From Clostridiaceae bacterium (GTDB lineage: Bacteria > Bacillota > Clostridia > Tissierellales > Sporanaerobacteraceae), in assembly GCA_019391515.1 (NCBI GenBank), contig JAHXQP010000030.1, forward strand, positions 248,001-312,000: DNA of 64,000 nucleotides, given 5' to 3'. Position numbers and translations under genes: made by a program. Under the pieces are notes generated by a model. That model did not search any database. It was given only the letters and a program-made list of their open reading frames with translations, and had not been told where the DNA came from. Positions 37,226 to 46,347 of this stretch are shown here, piece after piece. Every line of letters starts with the position of its first letter. Position 1 is the stretch's first letter.

Positions 37226-38267
37226 AACTTTGCCTCCTTAGAAATATATAGGATGTAAAGATTAAAACTATACAATAAATAGATAATACTATTACCCCTT
37301 CTCCAATACTTTTAGTACTTCCTAAAAGATTTATCCTATATAAATTGTTTGTTATTATAGAAATTGGGTTTATTCTACTTAAAATAGGTACATTTTCGTC
37401 AATCATTACCTTTATTCCTGATCCCATCATTCCTGATAGAAATGATAAAACCAGTGTCATTGCTATTGCCATTATAGTTTTTACATCATTGCTTTTTTTG
37501 TTAGAAGAACCTATAAATATCCCTAGGGCTACTCCAAATAAATTCCCCATTATTATTAAAATAGCACTGTATTTTATTTCTGTGAATAGATTTAACTTTA
37601 AAACATATTTTATAAAAATAAGCAATATTCCATTTGCAAACAGATTCAATGCCAATGCAACTACAACACCAACTAATATAAATTTAGACTTCTTCAATGG
37701 AACTATATTCAATCTTTCACCTATATTAGATAAATTTGCTTGAATCAGACTAACTGCTTCAATACCTGCAAAAACTCCATAAGTTGAGACCATTGCAATT
37801 AATGAATAAAATATAATCACTAATGGATTTGCTTTTTGGTTTCTATCTGCAATATAGTCTACTGAAAAATCATAGTTCTCAATTGGTCTATTTAGTTTTT
37901 TCATTTGTTTTATTTGTTCTACTACCTCTTTAATTATAGTTTGATTTATTCCTGACTCTTTAACTTTTATATCTAAATCACTATCTACAAATCCATCTAT
38001 TTCTTCATCATCTAGCTTTTTGACTACCTCATCTTTGGAAATTTTATGAACATTTAAAAATTCAATTTCTCTTAATATATTTACGATAGAATTTTCACTA
38101 TCTATTCCTACATTTATCTCTTTTAATTCTGTCTCTAACATTCCGCTAAAGGCAGTATAGAAAAAAACTGCCATGATTAGTGGATATAGCAAACTCCAAA
38201 ATGAAAAACCAAAATCCCTGAATAAGTTTTTCCCTTGATATATACAATTTCTAAATAAATTTCTCAT
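37212..38267 (-). CDS. ABC-2-type transporter permease (proximal)
   Basis: This 351-residue permease has the same layout as its neighbour: one N-terminal segment, a soluble part (about 45-150) and a C-terminal block of about six segments including LSFLSGMMGSGIKVMIDENVP. It begins 1 nt after the ATPase stop and overlaps the second permease gene. Confidence 0.83.
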   Translation of the reverse strand: MRNLFRNCIYQGKNLFRDFGFSFWSLLYPLIMAVFFYTAFSGMLETELKEINVGIDSENSIVNILREIEFLNVHKISKDEVVKKLDDEEIDGFVDSDLDIKVKESGINQTIIKEVVEQIKQMKKLNRPIENYDFSVDYIADRNQKANPLVIIFYSLIAMVSTYGVFAGIEAVSLIQANLSNIGERLNIVPLKKSKFILVGVVVALALNLFANGILLIFIKYVLKLNLFTEIKYSAILIIMGNLFGVALGIFIGSSNKKSNDVKTIMAIAMTLVLSFLSGMMGSGIKVMIDENVPILSRINPISIITNNLYRINLLGSTKSIGEGVIVLSIYCIVLIFTSYIFLRRQSYDSL

Positions 38268-38268
38268 A

Positions 38269-39201
38269 TCAATCCCTAAGCTCCTTTCCTGTTAATTCCA
38301 AGAACACATCATTTAGTGATGGTAATTGGCTATGAAGCTTTGTATAGGTTAAGTTATTATCTTTTATAAATTCTAAAAGATTTGATAGATTATTTACTCC
38401 ATTTTCAAATTTTATAATATAATCCTCATCATCTTTTTCTATATCAATTACATGAGGTATGTTTTTCATTTTTTCTATAGTTTTATCATCTATATTTAAA
38501 AATCCAGCTACTATCTTTTCTGATGTAGTTATCATAGCTTTCAATTCTTCTTTTGTTCCTGAAACTAAACTCCTACCTTTATCCATTATAATGATTCTTT
38601 TACAAAGCATTTCTACCTCTTCTAGATAATGGGTTGTATATATGATAGTGCTACCTTCACTATTTAATTTTTTTATTCCATTTAGTATAAAGTTTCTACT
38701 TTGAGCATCTACTGCAACAGTAGGTTCATCTAAAAATATTAACTTAGGTTTATGTGCTATTCCACAAGAAATATTCAATCTTCTCTTTAACCCACCACTT
38801 AATTTTTTAGGATAAAACTTAACATAATCCTTTAGCCCTACAAATTCTATGGCTTCATCTACATATTTCTCTCTTAATTTTTTATCATCTATATATAATC
38901 CACAAAAATAATCTATATTTTCTTTAACTGTTAAATTATTGAAAACTGAAACTTCTTGAGGTACCAGTCCTATTTTCTTTTTTATGTCATAAGAATTTGG
39001 AGTCATTTTCTTTCCAAAGACTTCTATCTCACCTTTATCAAAACTTAATAAGGACAATATACAATTTATAGCTGTAGTTTTTCCACAACCATTAGGACCT
39101 AAAAGACCTAATATCTCTCCTTCCTTAACTTCCATATTAAAATGGTCAAGAGCTATTAGTTCCTTATATCTTTTTACTAAATTATTTACCTTAACTACCA
39201 T
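38269..39201 (-). CDS. ABC transporter ATP-binding protein (ABC-2 exporter)
   Basis: This ATPase of about 310 residues has Walker A GPNGCGKTT, signature LSGGLKRRLNISCGIA and LIFLDEPTVAVD. The form and the C-terminal extension (residues about 215-310) match DrrA/CcmA-type export ATPases. I chose ATG 39201, 6 nt after AGGGGTG; the upstream GTG/TTG codons are too close to that site. It is divergent from a LuxR-type two-component system that probably controls it. Confidence 0.9.
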   Translation of the reverse strand: MVVKVNNLVKRYKELIALDHFNMEVKEGEILGLLGPNGCGKTTAINCILSLLSFDKGEIEVFGKKMTPNSYDIKKKIGLVPQEVSVFNNLTVKENIDYFCGLYIDDKKLREKYVDEAIEFVGLKDYVKFYPKKLSGGLKRRLNISCGIAHKPKLIFLDEPTVAVDAQSRNFILNGIKKLNSEGSTIIYTTHYLEEVEMLCKRIIIMDKGRSLVSGTKEELKAMITTSEKIVAGFLNIDDKTIEKMKNIPHVIDIEKDDEDYIIKFENGVNNLSNLLEFIKDNNLTYTKLHSQLPSLNDVFLELTGKELRD

Positions 39202-39283
39202 CAATATCACCCCTATATTTTATCTTAAAACCATTATATTATTTTAAGGTTTTCTGTTGTAGTGTATAAAGTTATAATATGAT

Positions 39284-39297
39284 ATGACATTTGTCAT
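39284..39297. promoter_or_regulatory. Inverted repeat, candidate response-regulator operator
   Basis: ATGAC and GTCAT flank 4 nt (ATTT). The site lies 9 nt upstream of the -35 of the kinase promoter and between the divergent transporter and two-component genes, where a NarL-type regulator dimer could control both. Confidence 0.45.
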
Positions 39298-39305
39298 TAA
39301 GTGAA

Positions 39306-39334
39306 TTGTATTTGATGAAAAATATTAGTATAAT
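39306..39334 (+). promoter_or_regulatory. Promoter of the histidine kinase/response regulator pair
   Basis: TTGTAT, 17-nt spacer and perfect TATAAT. The predicted start lies about 38 nt before the kinase ATG. Confidence 0.65.
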
Positions 39335-39378
39335 TAGCCTATGGAATAAAAGTTAAGTATATTTACAGGAGGAAAAAT

Positions 39379-40425
39379 ATGCAAAGGTTTTGGGAAAAAT
39401 TTATTATAATATTATTTTGTTTATACGATGCCTTTAAAACAAATCCAAATGGGAATTTAGTCATCTATTTTCTCATAAGCCTTGCTATATCTTTAGCTTT
39501 AGATTTATTGGACAATAAAAAAACAAAAATCATTATCTACTCTTTATTTGTAATAATATATTTTTCCTATCCTCTGTTTGTATCTTATTTACCACTGATT
39601 TTATACAATATGTATTTAGATTTTAAGATATATTCTTTACTCTTAGTGCCTTTAATTTTAATAAAACCTTCAATTATAAATTTACTTTTATCAATTTTGG
39701 CAATTTATCTTTCTGCTAGAACAAAAAAATATAATCTTATTTTGGAAGAAAATAAAATAGTACGGGATGAACTAAAGGAAGATACCTTTTACCTAGAAAA
39801 ATACAATAAACAACTAAAAATAGATAAAGAAAAAAACATTCATATTGCCATACTTACGGAAAGAAATCGAATTGCAAGAGAACTTCATGATTCTATAGGA
39901 CACGCTATAAGTAGTAGCATATTGCAAGTTGAAGCATTGAAAATAATTTCAAATGAAGAAAAGGTAGTAGAAAATTTGGATATTCTTCAAGAAACCTTAA
40001 AAAATGGAATGAACGATATTAGAAAAAGCATACATAATCTATATAATGAATCTTTAGATTTAGAAAATCAGATCGAAAAACTATGTAATGAAATACCTAA
40101 TATTAAAGTGGACCTTGTTTACAAAATTGAGGATAAATTGGACTATGATATTAAATTTGATATTTTATCTGTCATAAAAGAGTCTATAACCAATTGTACT
40201 AAACATTCTAATGCTACGAAATTAAAAATAAGTTTGATAAGTCAACCGAGATTTCATTCTATAATAATAAAAGATAATGGAAGTAATTTTGATGAAAAAA
40301 AATTTATTGACAACAAAGGTATTGGGCTTCTTTCTATGAATGAAATAGCCAATAAATATAACGGCTTTTTAAATTATAGCTTTGATGATGGGTTTAAGAT
40401 ACATTTAACTTTAATGAAAGGATAG
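39379..40425 (+). CDS. Sensor histidine kinase (HisKA_3, NarL-type)
   Basis: This 348-residue kinase has five or six N-terminal membrane segments (to about residue 115), a coiled linker, the phospho-acceptor His170 in RIARELHDSIGHAISS (HisKA_3 family) and a C-terminal ATPase domain with DNGSNFDEKK and GIGLLSM. There is no large extracellular domain, so it probably senses membrane state or the transporter itself, as DesK or LiaS do. An AGGAGG site precedes ATG 39379. It is followed after 5 nt by its response regulator. Confidence 0.9.
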   Translation: MQRFWEKFIIILFCLYDAFKTNPNGNLVIYFLISLAISLALDLLDNKKTKIIIYSLFVIIYFSYPLFVSYLPLILYNMYLDFKIYSLLLVPLILIKPSIINLLLSILAIYLSARTKKYNLILEENKIVRDELKEDTFYLEKYNKQLKIDKEKNIHIAILTERNRIARELHDSIGHAISSSILQVEALKIISNEEKVVENLDILQETLKNGMNDIRKSIHNLYNESLDLENQIEKLCNEIPNIKVDLVYKIEDKLDYDIKFDILSVIKESITNCTKHSNATKLKISLISQPRFHSIIIKDNGSNFDEKKFIDNKGIGLLSMNEIANKYNGFLNYSFDDGFKIHLTLMKG

Positions 40426-40430
40426 TTTAT

Positions 40431-41051
40431 ATGAATATTATAATTATAGATGATGATCCATTAGTAGTGGAATCATTAAAAACAATTATAACTGCTAGTA
40501 GTATAGATATTTTAGCTGTAGGCTATGACGGTTTTCAAGCCATAGAACAATATACTAAATATAATCCTGATTTAGTTCTTATGGATATAAGAATGGAAAA
40601 AATGAACGGAATAGAAGCTACCAGAAAAATTCTAGAAATAGATTCTAATGCTAAAATTTTGTTGCTTACTACCTTCCAAGATGAGGAATATATTGCATCA
40701 GCTCTCTCATTGGGTTGCAAAGGATATATATTAAAACAAAATATTAAAGGTATTATTCCTGCAATAAATGCAATCGTCTCTGGAAATTTAGTCTTTGATT
40801 CAAAAATTATATCAAATTTTCAAAGCTATTCTAAAAAGGATATAGGGATAGAGCTTTCTGATAGGGAACTCGATATTTTGCTCCTAGTGGCAGAAGGATT
40901 AAATAATAAAGAAATAGCTCAAAAACTTTTTTTGAGCGAGGGAACTGTTAGAAACTATATTTCTAACATGCTTGAAAAACTATCTTTAAGGGATAGAACT
41001 CAACTTGCAATCTACTATTATAAGATGAAATTTGGAGTAGAGGAAAATTAA
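40431..41051 (+). CDS. LuxR/NarL-family response regulator
   Basis: This 206-residue regulator has a receiver domain (DDD at the N-terminus, phospho-acceptor Asp52 in LVLMDIRM, Thr and Lys in LLTTFQ and ILKQN) and a LuxR-type helix-turn-helix (ELSDRELDILLLVAEGLNNKEIAQKLFLSEGTVRNYISN). It is the partner of the upstream kinase. Its likely target is the divergent ABC-2 operon. Confidence 0.92.
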   Translation: MNIIIIDDDPLVVESLKTIITASSIDILAVGYDGFQAIEQYTKYNPDLVLMDIRMEKMNGIEATRKILEIDSNAKILLLTTFQDEEYIASALSLGCKGYILKQNIKGIIPAINAIVSGNLVFDSKIISNFQSYSKKDIGIELSDRELDILLLVAEGLNNKEIAQKLFLSEGTVRNYISNMLEKLSLRDRTQLAIYYYKMKFGVEEN

Positions 41052-41063
41052 ATTTCCTCTACT
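41036..41063. terminator. Bidirectional terminator
   Basis: AGTAGAGGAAA and TTTCCTCTACT form a perfect 11-bp stem. It covers the stop codons of the convergent response-regulator and YbjQ genes. Confidence 0.75.
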
Positions 41064-41373
41064 CTTTAAATTTTACTGCTGTTCCATAAGCTATAACTTC
41101 AGCTGCTCCTTGCATTACAGCAGATGAGGCATAACGAATATTTATTATTGCATCTGCTCCTAGCTCTTTGGCTTCTTCTGCCATTCTCTTTGTAGCAAGG
41201 GCTCTTGCTTCATTCATCATTTGAGTATACGCCTTAAGTTCTCCTCCTACAAGAGTTTTAAAGCTTTGGCTTATATCCCTTCCAATGTTTTTACTTTGAA
41301 TTGTGCTACCTTTAACTAATCCAAGCATTTCAAGCTCTTTATCATTATAATAATCAGTATTTACTAAGATCAT
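41059..41373 (-). CDS. YbjQ family protein (UPF0145)
   Basis: This 104-residue protein is of the YbjQ/UPF0145 family, often called a heavy-metal-binding domain. The conserved ADAIINIRYASSAVMQGAAEVIAYGTAV and the N-terminal MILVNTDYYNDKE are clear. I chose ATG 41373, 6 nt after GGAG. It overlaps the end of the small membrane protein gene by 20 nt, so translation is probably coupled. Function not established. Confidence 0.85.
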   Translation of the reverse strand: MILVNTDYYNDKELEMLGLVKGSTIQSKNIGRDISQSFKTLVGGELKAYTQMMNEARALATKRMAEEAKELGADAIINIRYASSAVMQGAAEVIAYGTAVKFKE

Positions 41374-41575
41374 CTTCTTCTCCACTCCTTATCTCATTTA
41401 TTCTTTCAACTAACACAAATATACTAACTCCAATTAAAAATAACGGTACTAAGAGCATTATTATCTTTACCCATAATGGATCAGGAATACTTATAATACC
41501 TAAAACAAAGAATAAAAAATATATTACTAGCAAGCATGTTATTATTAAAGGTGCTATCATCTTTTTAACTTTCAT
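41354..41575 (-). CDS. Small membrane protein, two predicted TM segments
   Basis: This 73-residue protein has two hydrophobic segments (about 7-28 and 36-54) and an acidic tail (EIRSGEEDDLSKY). A GGAAGG site precedes the ATG. It overlaps the YbjQ gene, a pairing that suggests the two proteins work together. I do not recognise its family. Confidence 0.65.
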   Translation of the reverse strand: MKVKKMIAPLIITCLLVIYFLFFVLGIISIPDPLWVKIIMLLVPLFLIGVSIFVLVERINEIRSGEEDDLSKY

Positions 41576-41671
41576 ATGAATTTCCTTCCTCTAATTTTAT
41601 AGAAATAAAACTTTAATTTATTATATCATTATTAATATATGTTTTTCTACATAATGTTACTATAATTTTTT

Positions 41672-41713
41672 AAAAATAACCATAAGAACATTTTTGTTCT
41701 CATGGTTATTTTT
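41672..41713 (-). terminator. Terminator of the Bce-type operon
   Basis: The arms AAAAATAACCAT and ATGGTTATTTTT, with inner GAACA/TGTTC, form a long stem 4 nt after the permease stop codon. T-rich sequence follows on the minus strand. Confidence 0.88.
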
Positions 41714-41717
41714 AAGC

Positions 41718-43583
41718 TTATTGTTGAACTATACTCATAAATTTTCTTATAGTAAAGATATAAAATATTCCATATGCTAATGTAAATATACCTATGCTCA
41801 TGATTGTAGGTATAAGTAAATTAAACTTCATCATATTACTTAATACCAATATAGAGACTATACTGTGAATTGAACCAACTATCAATGGCAATATAAATGA
41901 GATACCTACCTGTTTTGAAACGGATTTATATATTTCTAAATCTGTCATTCCTAATTTCTTTAGTATTTCATATTTCCCTTTATCTCTAAAAGATTCACTC
42001 AATGTTTTGAAATAAATTATACTTCCAGTACCGAATACAAATACTAAAAATAAAAACGAACCTAGAAAATAAATAATTCCTGTAAAATCATAGAATGATG
42101 CATCAGCTACAAAAGAAGTATATAGACTAGATTCTTTAGGTGACAATAACTCTGCCAACTGAAAAGTTAAATCTTTTATATTTTTTGGATTATCTAAGAT
42201 AATACCATTAAACTGATGTTCTATGAAATTAGCTTTCAGAATTTCGTATTCTTTATCATTAACAACTATACATGGAAAATTAAGTCCATTTCCAAAAAGA
42301 GGAACCTTTGTGCTAACCTTTATATCATATTTCTTATCCTTTATCTTAATACCATCTGTTTCTATAAGACTCATCATTGTCTGAGGTCTTTCTATATACC
42401 CTACTTCATTTTTAGACAAATTAAATTGGGAAATTATATCTTCTCTATCTTCCACTCCTAAGCCAGATAATATATCTTTAAAATCAGATAATTTAATTAC
42501 TACAACTTCATTATCAGGGACATAAAAGAAATTTGTTCTTTCTTTAAGCTTTATTGTATTTTTAGACTTTTTAATAATTTCGTCTGCCTTATCTATTTGT
42601 TCTTTATTATCCGAAACATAACTAATAGTATAGGGAACTTCTATTTTACGATTTTTTTCCACATAATATTTTAAAGAACTTACTGTCCCAAAGGAAGTTA
42701 TGCAAGTTGTTATCAATACTGCTACCGCTGTAAGAGTCTTATAGTTATTTTTAATTCTAAAAGCTATATTTGAAAAACTAACAATATTTACACCTTTATA
42801 TAAAAAACTCTTTTTATTTATATAGTGTCTTATTATCATAGAGAAAAAGGATCCAAACAACCAATAAGTACCTAATATAATAAGAAGTATTGTAGTCAAA
42901 AGACTTGTTCCAAAACCAATTTTTTCATAATTTATTGCAACATAATACGCAATACCAATTATTATTATTGAAACAATTCCTTTGAAATAATTAACTTTTG
43001 GAAGTTCTTCTTCTTTTTTTAAAGAATTTATCAAGTCAATTAAATTAGATCTAATAATGCTTATATATCCTTTTAAAAAAGTAAACATCAGTATAATTGA
43101 ATACACAATTATAGTACCAATAATAGCTTTTTTAGATATAAAAAAGTCGATTTTCATATTTAAAAGGGCTACTTTAGCAAGTATCATCATAAATAATTTG
43201 CTAAATAAAATGCCTACACCTAATCCTATGATTAAGGATAACAATCCTAATAATAAACCTTCAGAAGCAAATATAAAACCTACTTTACTATTGTCAATTC
43301 CCATAAAAGCATATACTCCAATTTCTTTTTTTCTTTGATTTAAGAAAAAATTAGTAGAATATACTATAAAAAACACTAAAAATATTACCATAAGTACAGA
43401 AGCACTCATAGCTGTAGATTGTATATATCCTGAAGCTTCTTCATGTTCTAAAAATTGAGGATTATATCTCATTGACAAAAAATTATAATAGGTAGCTACA
43501 GAAAAAATCATTGCCATGACATACAAACCATAAGTTTTTATATTTCTTTTAAAATTAACAATTGCTATCTTAAAAGAGTTCAT
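41718..43583 (-). CDS. BceB-type ABC transporter permease
   Basis: This 621-residue permease has about ten membrane segments and a large extracellular domain of about 200 residues between segments 7 and 8 (about 300-500), the mark of BceB-type peptide-antibiotic detoxification transporters. The N-terminal FKIAIVNFKRNIKTYGLYVM is typical. It overlaps bceA by 14 nt. In known Bce systems the permease also acts as the sensor that activates the kinase. The peptide recognised cannot be predicted. Confidence 0.9.
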   Translation of the reverse strand: MNSFKIAIVNFKRNIKTYGLYVMAMIFSVATYYNFLSMRYNPQFLEHEEASGYIQSTAMSASVLMVIFLVFFIVYSTNFFLNQRKKEIGVYAFMGIDNSKVGFIFASEGLLLGLLSLIIGLGVGILFSKLFMMILAKVALLNMKIDFFISKKAIIGTIIVYSIILMFTFLKGYISIIRSNLIDLINSLKKEEELPKVNYFKGIVSIIIIGIAYYVAINYEKIGFGTSLLTTILLIILGTYWLFGSFFSMIIRHYINKKSFLYKGVNIVSFSNIAFRIKNNYKTLTAVAVLITTCITSFGTVSSLKYYVEKNRKIEVPYTISYVSDNKEQIDKADEIIKKSKNTIKLKERTNFFYVPDNEVVVIKLSDFKDILSGLGVEDREDIISQFNLSKNEVGYIERPQTMMSLIETDGIKIKDKKYDIKVSTKVPLFGNGLNFPCIVVNDKEYEILKANFIEHQFNGIILDNPKNIKDLTFQLAELLSPKESSLYTSFVADASFYDFTGIIYFLGSFLFLVFVFGTGSIIYFKTLSESFRDKGKYEILKKLGMTDLEIYKSVSKQVGISFILPLIVGSIHSIVSILVLSNMMKFNLLIPTIMSIGIFTLAYGIFYIFTIRKFMSIVQQ

Positions 43584-44334
43584 CTACCCCACCTCCCATA
43601 GAACCAAGTAAATCAATGATTCTCTTGAAGAATTCCTTTCTTGATGAATCTTTATCTATCCTTGTATGGATTTTCCCATCTTTTATAAATAAAATTCTTT
43701 TACAATAACTAGCTGAAAATGCATCGTGGGTTACCATTATAATGGTTGTATTGAACTCCTCATTCATCTTAGACAAACATTGTAACAATTCTTGAGAAGA
43801 TTTTGAATCCAATGCTCCAGTAGGCTCATCTGCAAAGACTATAGAAGGCGAAGTAATAAGTGCCCTTGCCGCTGCTACCCTTTGTTTTTGTCCTCCTGAT
43901 AATTGATAAGGATACTTTTTAATTTGATCTTTCAATCCAAAAAAACTACTTAATTTTTCTACTTTACTCTTTATCTCTTTAGAATTCACTTTTGATAAAG
44001 CAAGAGGCAATGCTATATTATCTTCAACAGACATACTATCTAATAGATTAAAATCCTGAAATATAAATCCTATATTATTTCGTCTAAATACTGAAAGTTC
44101 TCTATTCTTCATATTTCCAATATCTTTGTCTTCATAATATATATTCCCAGAAGTAGGTTTATCAATAGTAGATAACATATTTAAAAGTGTTGTCTTACCT
44201 GCTCCAGATGGACCCATTATTCCTAAAAATTCGCCCTCATATACTTTTAAATCTATATTATCTATAGCCTTAAAAATAGAATCCTTAGAGCCATATTCTT
44301 TTTTTAATTTCCTTGTTTCTAGTACTACTTTCAT
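43570..44334 (-). CDS. BceA-type ABC transporter ATP-binding protein
   Basis: This 254-residue ATPase has Walker A GPSGAGKTT, signature LSGGQKQRVAAARAL and [10 protein letters not shown], of the MacB/BceA class. It has a promoter and inverted repeat of its own upstream, separated from the kinase gene by a 91-nt gap, as in known bceRS-bceAB modules. Confidence 0.92.
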   Translation of the reverse strand: MKVVLETRKLKKEYGSKDSIFKAIDNIDLKVYEGEFLGIMGPSGAGKTTLLNMLSTIDKPTSGNIYYEDKDIGNMKNRELSVFRRNNIGFIFQDFNLLDSMSVEDNIALPLALSKVNSKEIKSKVEKLSSFFGLKDQIKKYPYQLSGGQKQRVAAARALITSPSIVFADEPTGALDSKSSQELLQCLSKMNEEFNTTIIMVTHDAFSASYCKRILFIKDGKIHTRIDKDSSRKEFFKRIIDLLGSMGGGVDELF

Positions 44335-44361
44335 ATTGACACCCTCCTATATTAATCTTTA

Positions 44362-44367
44362 ATTATA
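44362..44367 (-). promoter_or_regulatory. -10 box of the BceAB promoter
   Basis: A perfect TATAAT on the minus strand lies 28 nt upstream of the ATPase ATG. No good -35 is seen, as expected for an activator-dependent promoter. Confidence 0.5.
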
Positions 44368-44395
44368 TTTTAATATTTCCCTTGGCTCTCTGCCA

Positions 44396-44408
44396 TCACT
44401 TAGGGTGA
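44396..44408. promoter_or_regulatory. Candidate BceR-type operator
   Basis: TCAC, 5 nt, GTGA forms a short inverted repeat 28 nt upstream of the bceAB -10 box. Position and architecture resemble known BceR-type operators (about TNACA-N4-TGTAA), although the half-sites differ. Confidence 0.45.
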
Positions 44409-44425
44409 CAATATGAATACTAATA

Positions 44426-45457
44426 TTACATCTTTGTCACATTGAAATAATCGGATAACTTATAAAAAACTATTACAAACTCTGTATACTGTGATACTTG
44501 AGAATCAACCTTTATTTCTATATTTATTTTATTTGCAATTTTTTTACATATATAAAGCCCCATACCTGTAGATTTACTAGTTTTACGTCCATTTTCTCCT
44601 GTAAATCCTCTATCAAATATCCTATTAATATCTTTTTTAGAAATACCTATACCATTATCCTTTACTGAAAGCATTATACTTTCATCATCTTCTTTTGCAA
44701 AGATTTTAATTTTTCCGCCTATATCTACATATTTGCAAGCATTATTTATTATCTGTTCCAATATATATGAAGCCCATTTTCTATCTATTAATACTTCAAA
44801 ATTCAAATCATCAATTTCTAGTTCTATTTTTTTAGATATAAAAAGATTAGTATTAGTTTTAATTGCACTTTTAACTAAAGAATCAATATTTATCTCTTCA
44901 ACTATAAAATCTTCTGAATAGCTTGATGATCTACTAGCATATAGTACTTGATTAACAAGAAAATTAGTTCTTTCTAATTCTTGTCTTAGCTGTTCTGATA
45001 TATTGTACATATCTTCTTGTTCAATTTTATCAGCTATAAGCTCACATACTGATAATGGTATCTTAATTTCATGAACCCATTTTGTTATATAGTCATTTAA
45101 CTCATCCAAATTTTCTTTTAGTTGTTCTGTTTCTTTCAGCTTTTCTTCATTTTTTATATCAACTGTTTCCCTTATTAGTTTTTGTTCCAACTTTTCACCT
45201 TCTGGGACATATACATCAATTTCTTTTTTATTATAAAGAGCATTTTTAAACTCTTTATAACTATTTCTCCACCTAAAGTAACCTACAATTAAAAACATAA
45301 AAGAAATAGAAAATATAAGTATATTCATATATAAAATATCATTTAAAGATTTATTTAAATTTGTACTACTTAGTAGTATCAGATTTATAATTAAAACCAC
45401 CAATAAAAAACATATAATTGTCCAAGATAAATCTTTTAAATATTTTAAAAAACTCAT
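44426..45457 (-). CDS. BceS-type (intramembrane-sensing) histidine kinase
   Basis: This 343-residue kinase has two membrane segments (about 12-30 and 42-60) with only a short loop between, so it cannot sense a ligand alone. The H-box is YITKWVHEIKIPLSVCELIA (His129) and the ATPase motifs are DNGIGISKKD and STGMGLYICKKIA. This is the BceS layout, in which the BceAB transporter signals to the kinase. It overlaps the response regulator gene by 4 nt. Confidence 0.9.
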   Translation of the reverse strand: MSFLKYLKDLSWTIICFLLVVLIINLILLSSTNLNKSLNDILYMNILIFSISFMFLIVGYFRWRNSYKEFKNALYNKKEIDVYVPEGEKLEQKLIRETVDIKNEEKLKETEQLKENLDELNDYITKWVHEIKIPLSVCELIADKIEQEDMYNISEQLRQELERTNFLVNQVLYASRSSSYSEDFIVEEINIDSLVKSAIKTNTNLFISKKIELEIDDLNFEVLIDRKWASYILEQIINNACKYVDIGGKIKIFAKEDDESIMLSVKDNGIGISKKDINRIFDRGFTGENGRKTSKSTGMGLYICKKIANKINIEIKVDSQVSQYTEFVIVFYKLSDYFNVTKM

Positions 45458-46128
45458 GGTACCATATATCCTTGTGATCGTTTAGTCAATATAAAATCTT
45501 TTAGTCCTATTTCTTCAAGTTTTTTTCTAAGTCTATTGACATTTACAGTTAAAGTATTCTCACTTATAAAATATTCACTTTCCCATAGCACTCGCATGAT
45601 TCTATCTCTAGATATTATTTTCCCTTTATTTTTCATAAGTAATTGAAGTATTTTGAACTCATTTTTAGTAAGTTCTATTTCCTTATCATTGTAAGTTAGT
45701 GTCCCATCATTTATATTTAAAATAGCCCCATCACATTCTATTATCTGTCCTTCATTCTCGCCATAAGAATAGGTCCTTCTAATTATAGCTTGTATTTTTG
45801 CTAATAAAATATCTATTGAAAAAGGTTTCGTAACAAAATCATCTCCACCCATATTCACTGCCATTATTATATCCATATTGCTATCCCTTGAAGACAAAAA
45901 TATGATTGGAACTTTAGATATATCCCTTATTTTTTTGCACCAATAGAACCCATCAAAACAAGGTAAATTTATATCCATAATCACTAAATGGGGTTTATAT
46001 TTTGCAAATTCTTCTAGTATGTTTTCAAAATTTTCTATGGAAGCTGTATCAAATCCCCATTTCAAAATTACCTCTTCTATATTGTCACAAAGAGATTTAT
46101 CATCTTCTACTATAAGTAGTTTATACAA
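45454..46128 (-). CDS. BceR-type (OmpR-family) response regulator
   Basis: This 224-residue regulator has a receiver domain (phospho-acceptor Asp52 in LVIMDINLPCFDG, KPF at about 101) and an OmpR winged helix ending in NTLTVNVNRLRKKLEEIG and RSQGYMV. It is the first gene of the Bce-type operon and should activate the downstream ABC genes. Confidence 0.92.
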   Translation of the reverse strand: MYKLLIVEDDKSLCDNIEEVILKWGFDTASIENFENILEEFAKYKPHLVIMDINLPCFDGFYWCKKIRDISKVPIIFLSSRDSNMDIIMAVNMGGDDFVTKPFSIDILLAKIQAIIRRTYSYGENEGQIIECDGAILNINDGTLTYNDKEIELTKNEFKILQLLMKNKGKIISRDRIMRVLWESEYFISENTLTVNVNRLRKKLEEIGLKDFILTKRSQGYMVP

Positions 46129-46278
46129 AATATCACCTCATAAATAAAAATTTTCTTTATTTATAGTATACCATTTTATGTTATCTTTTAGCTAAAGTAA
46201 TCTTTTTCACCTTACATTAGTACAAAAAATAAGATTCTAAACCTTATAAATTCCTTAAATCACTAAAGTTTTTAATAA

Positions 46279-46341
46279 AAAATCGTACTTTCTAGTAAAA
46301 TGTTAAGTATAAATCTAGTATTTTACTAAAAAGTACGATTT
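46279..46341 (-). terminator. Terminator of the amino-acid ABC operon
   Basis: The arms AAATCGTACTTT-TAGTAAAAT and ATTTTACTA-AAAGTACGATTT form a stem of about 21 bp with one bulge. The minus-strand T-run GATTTTTTATT follows. It lies 7 nt after the ATPase gene. Confidence 0.9.
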
Positions 46342-46347
46342 AATCAA

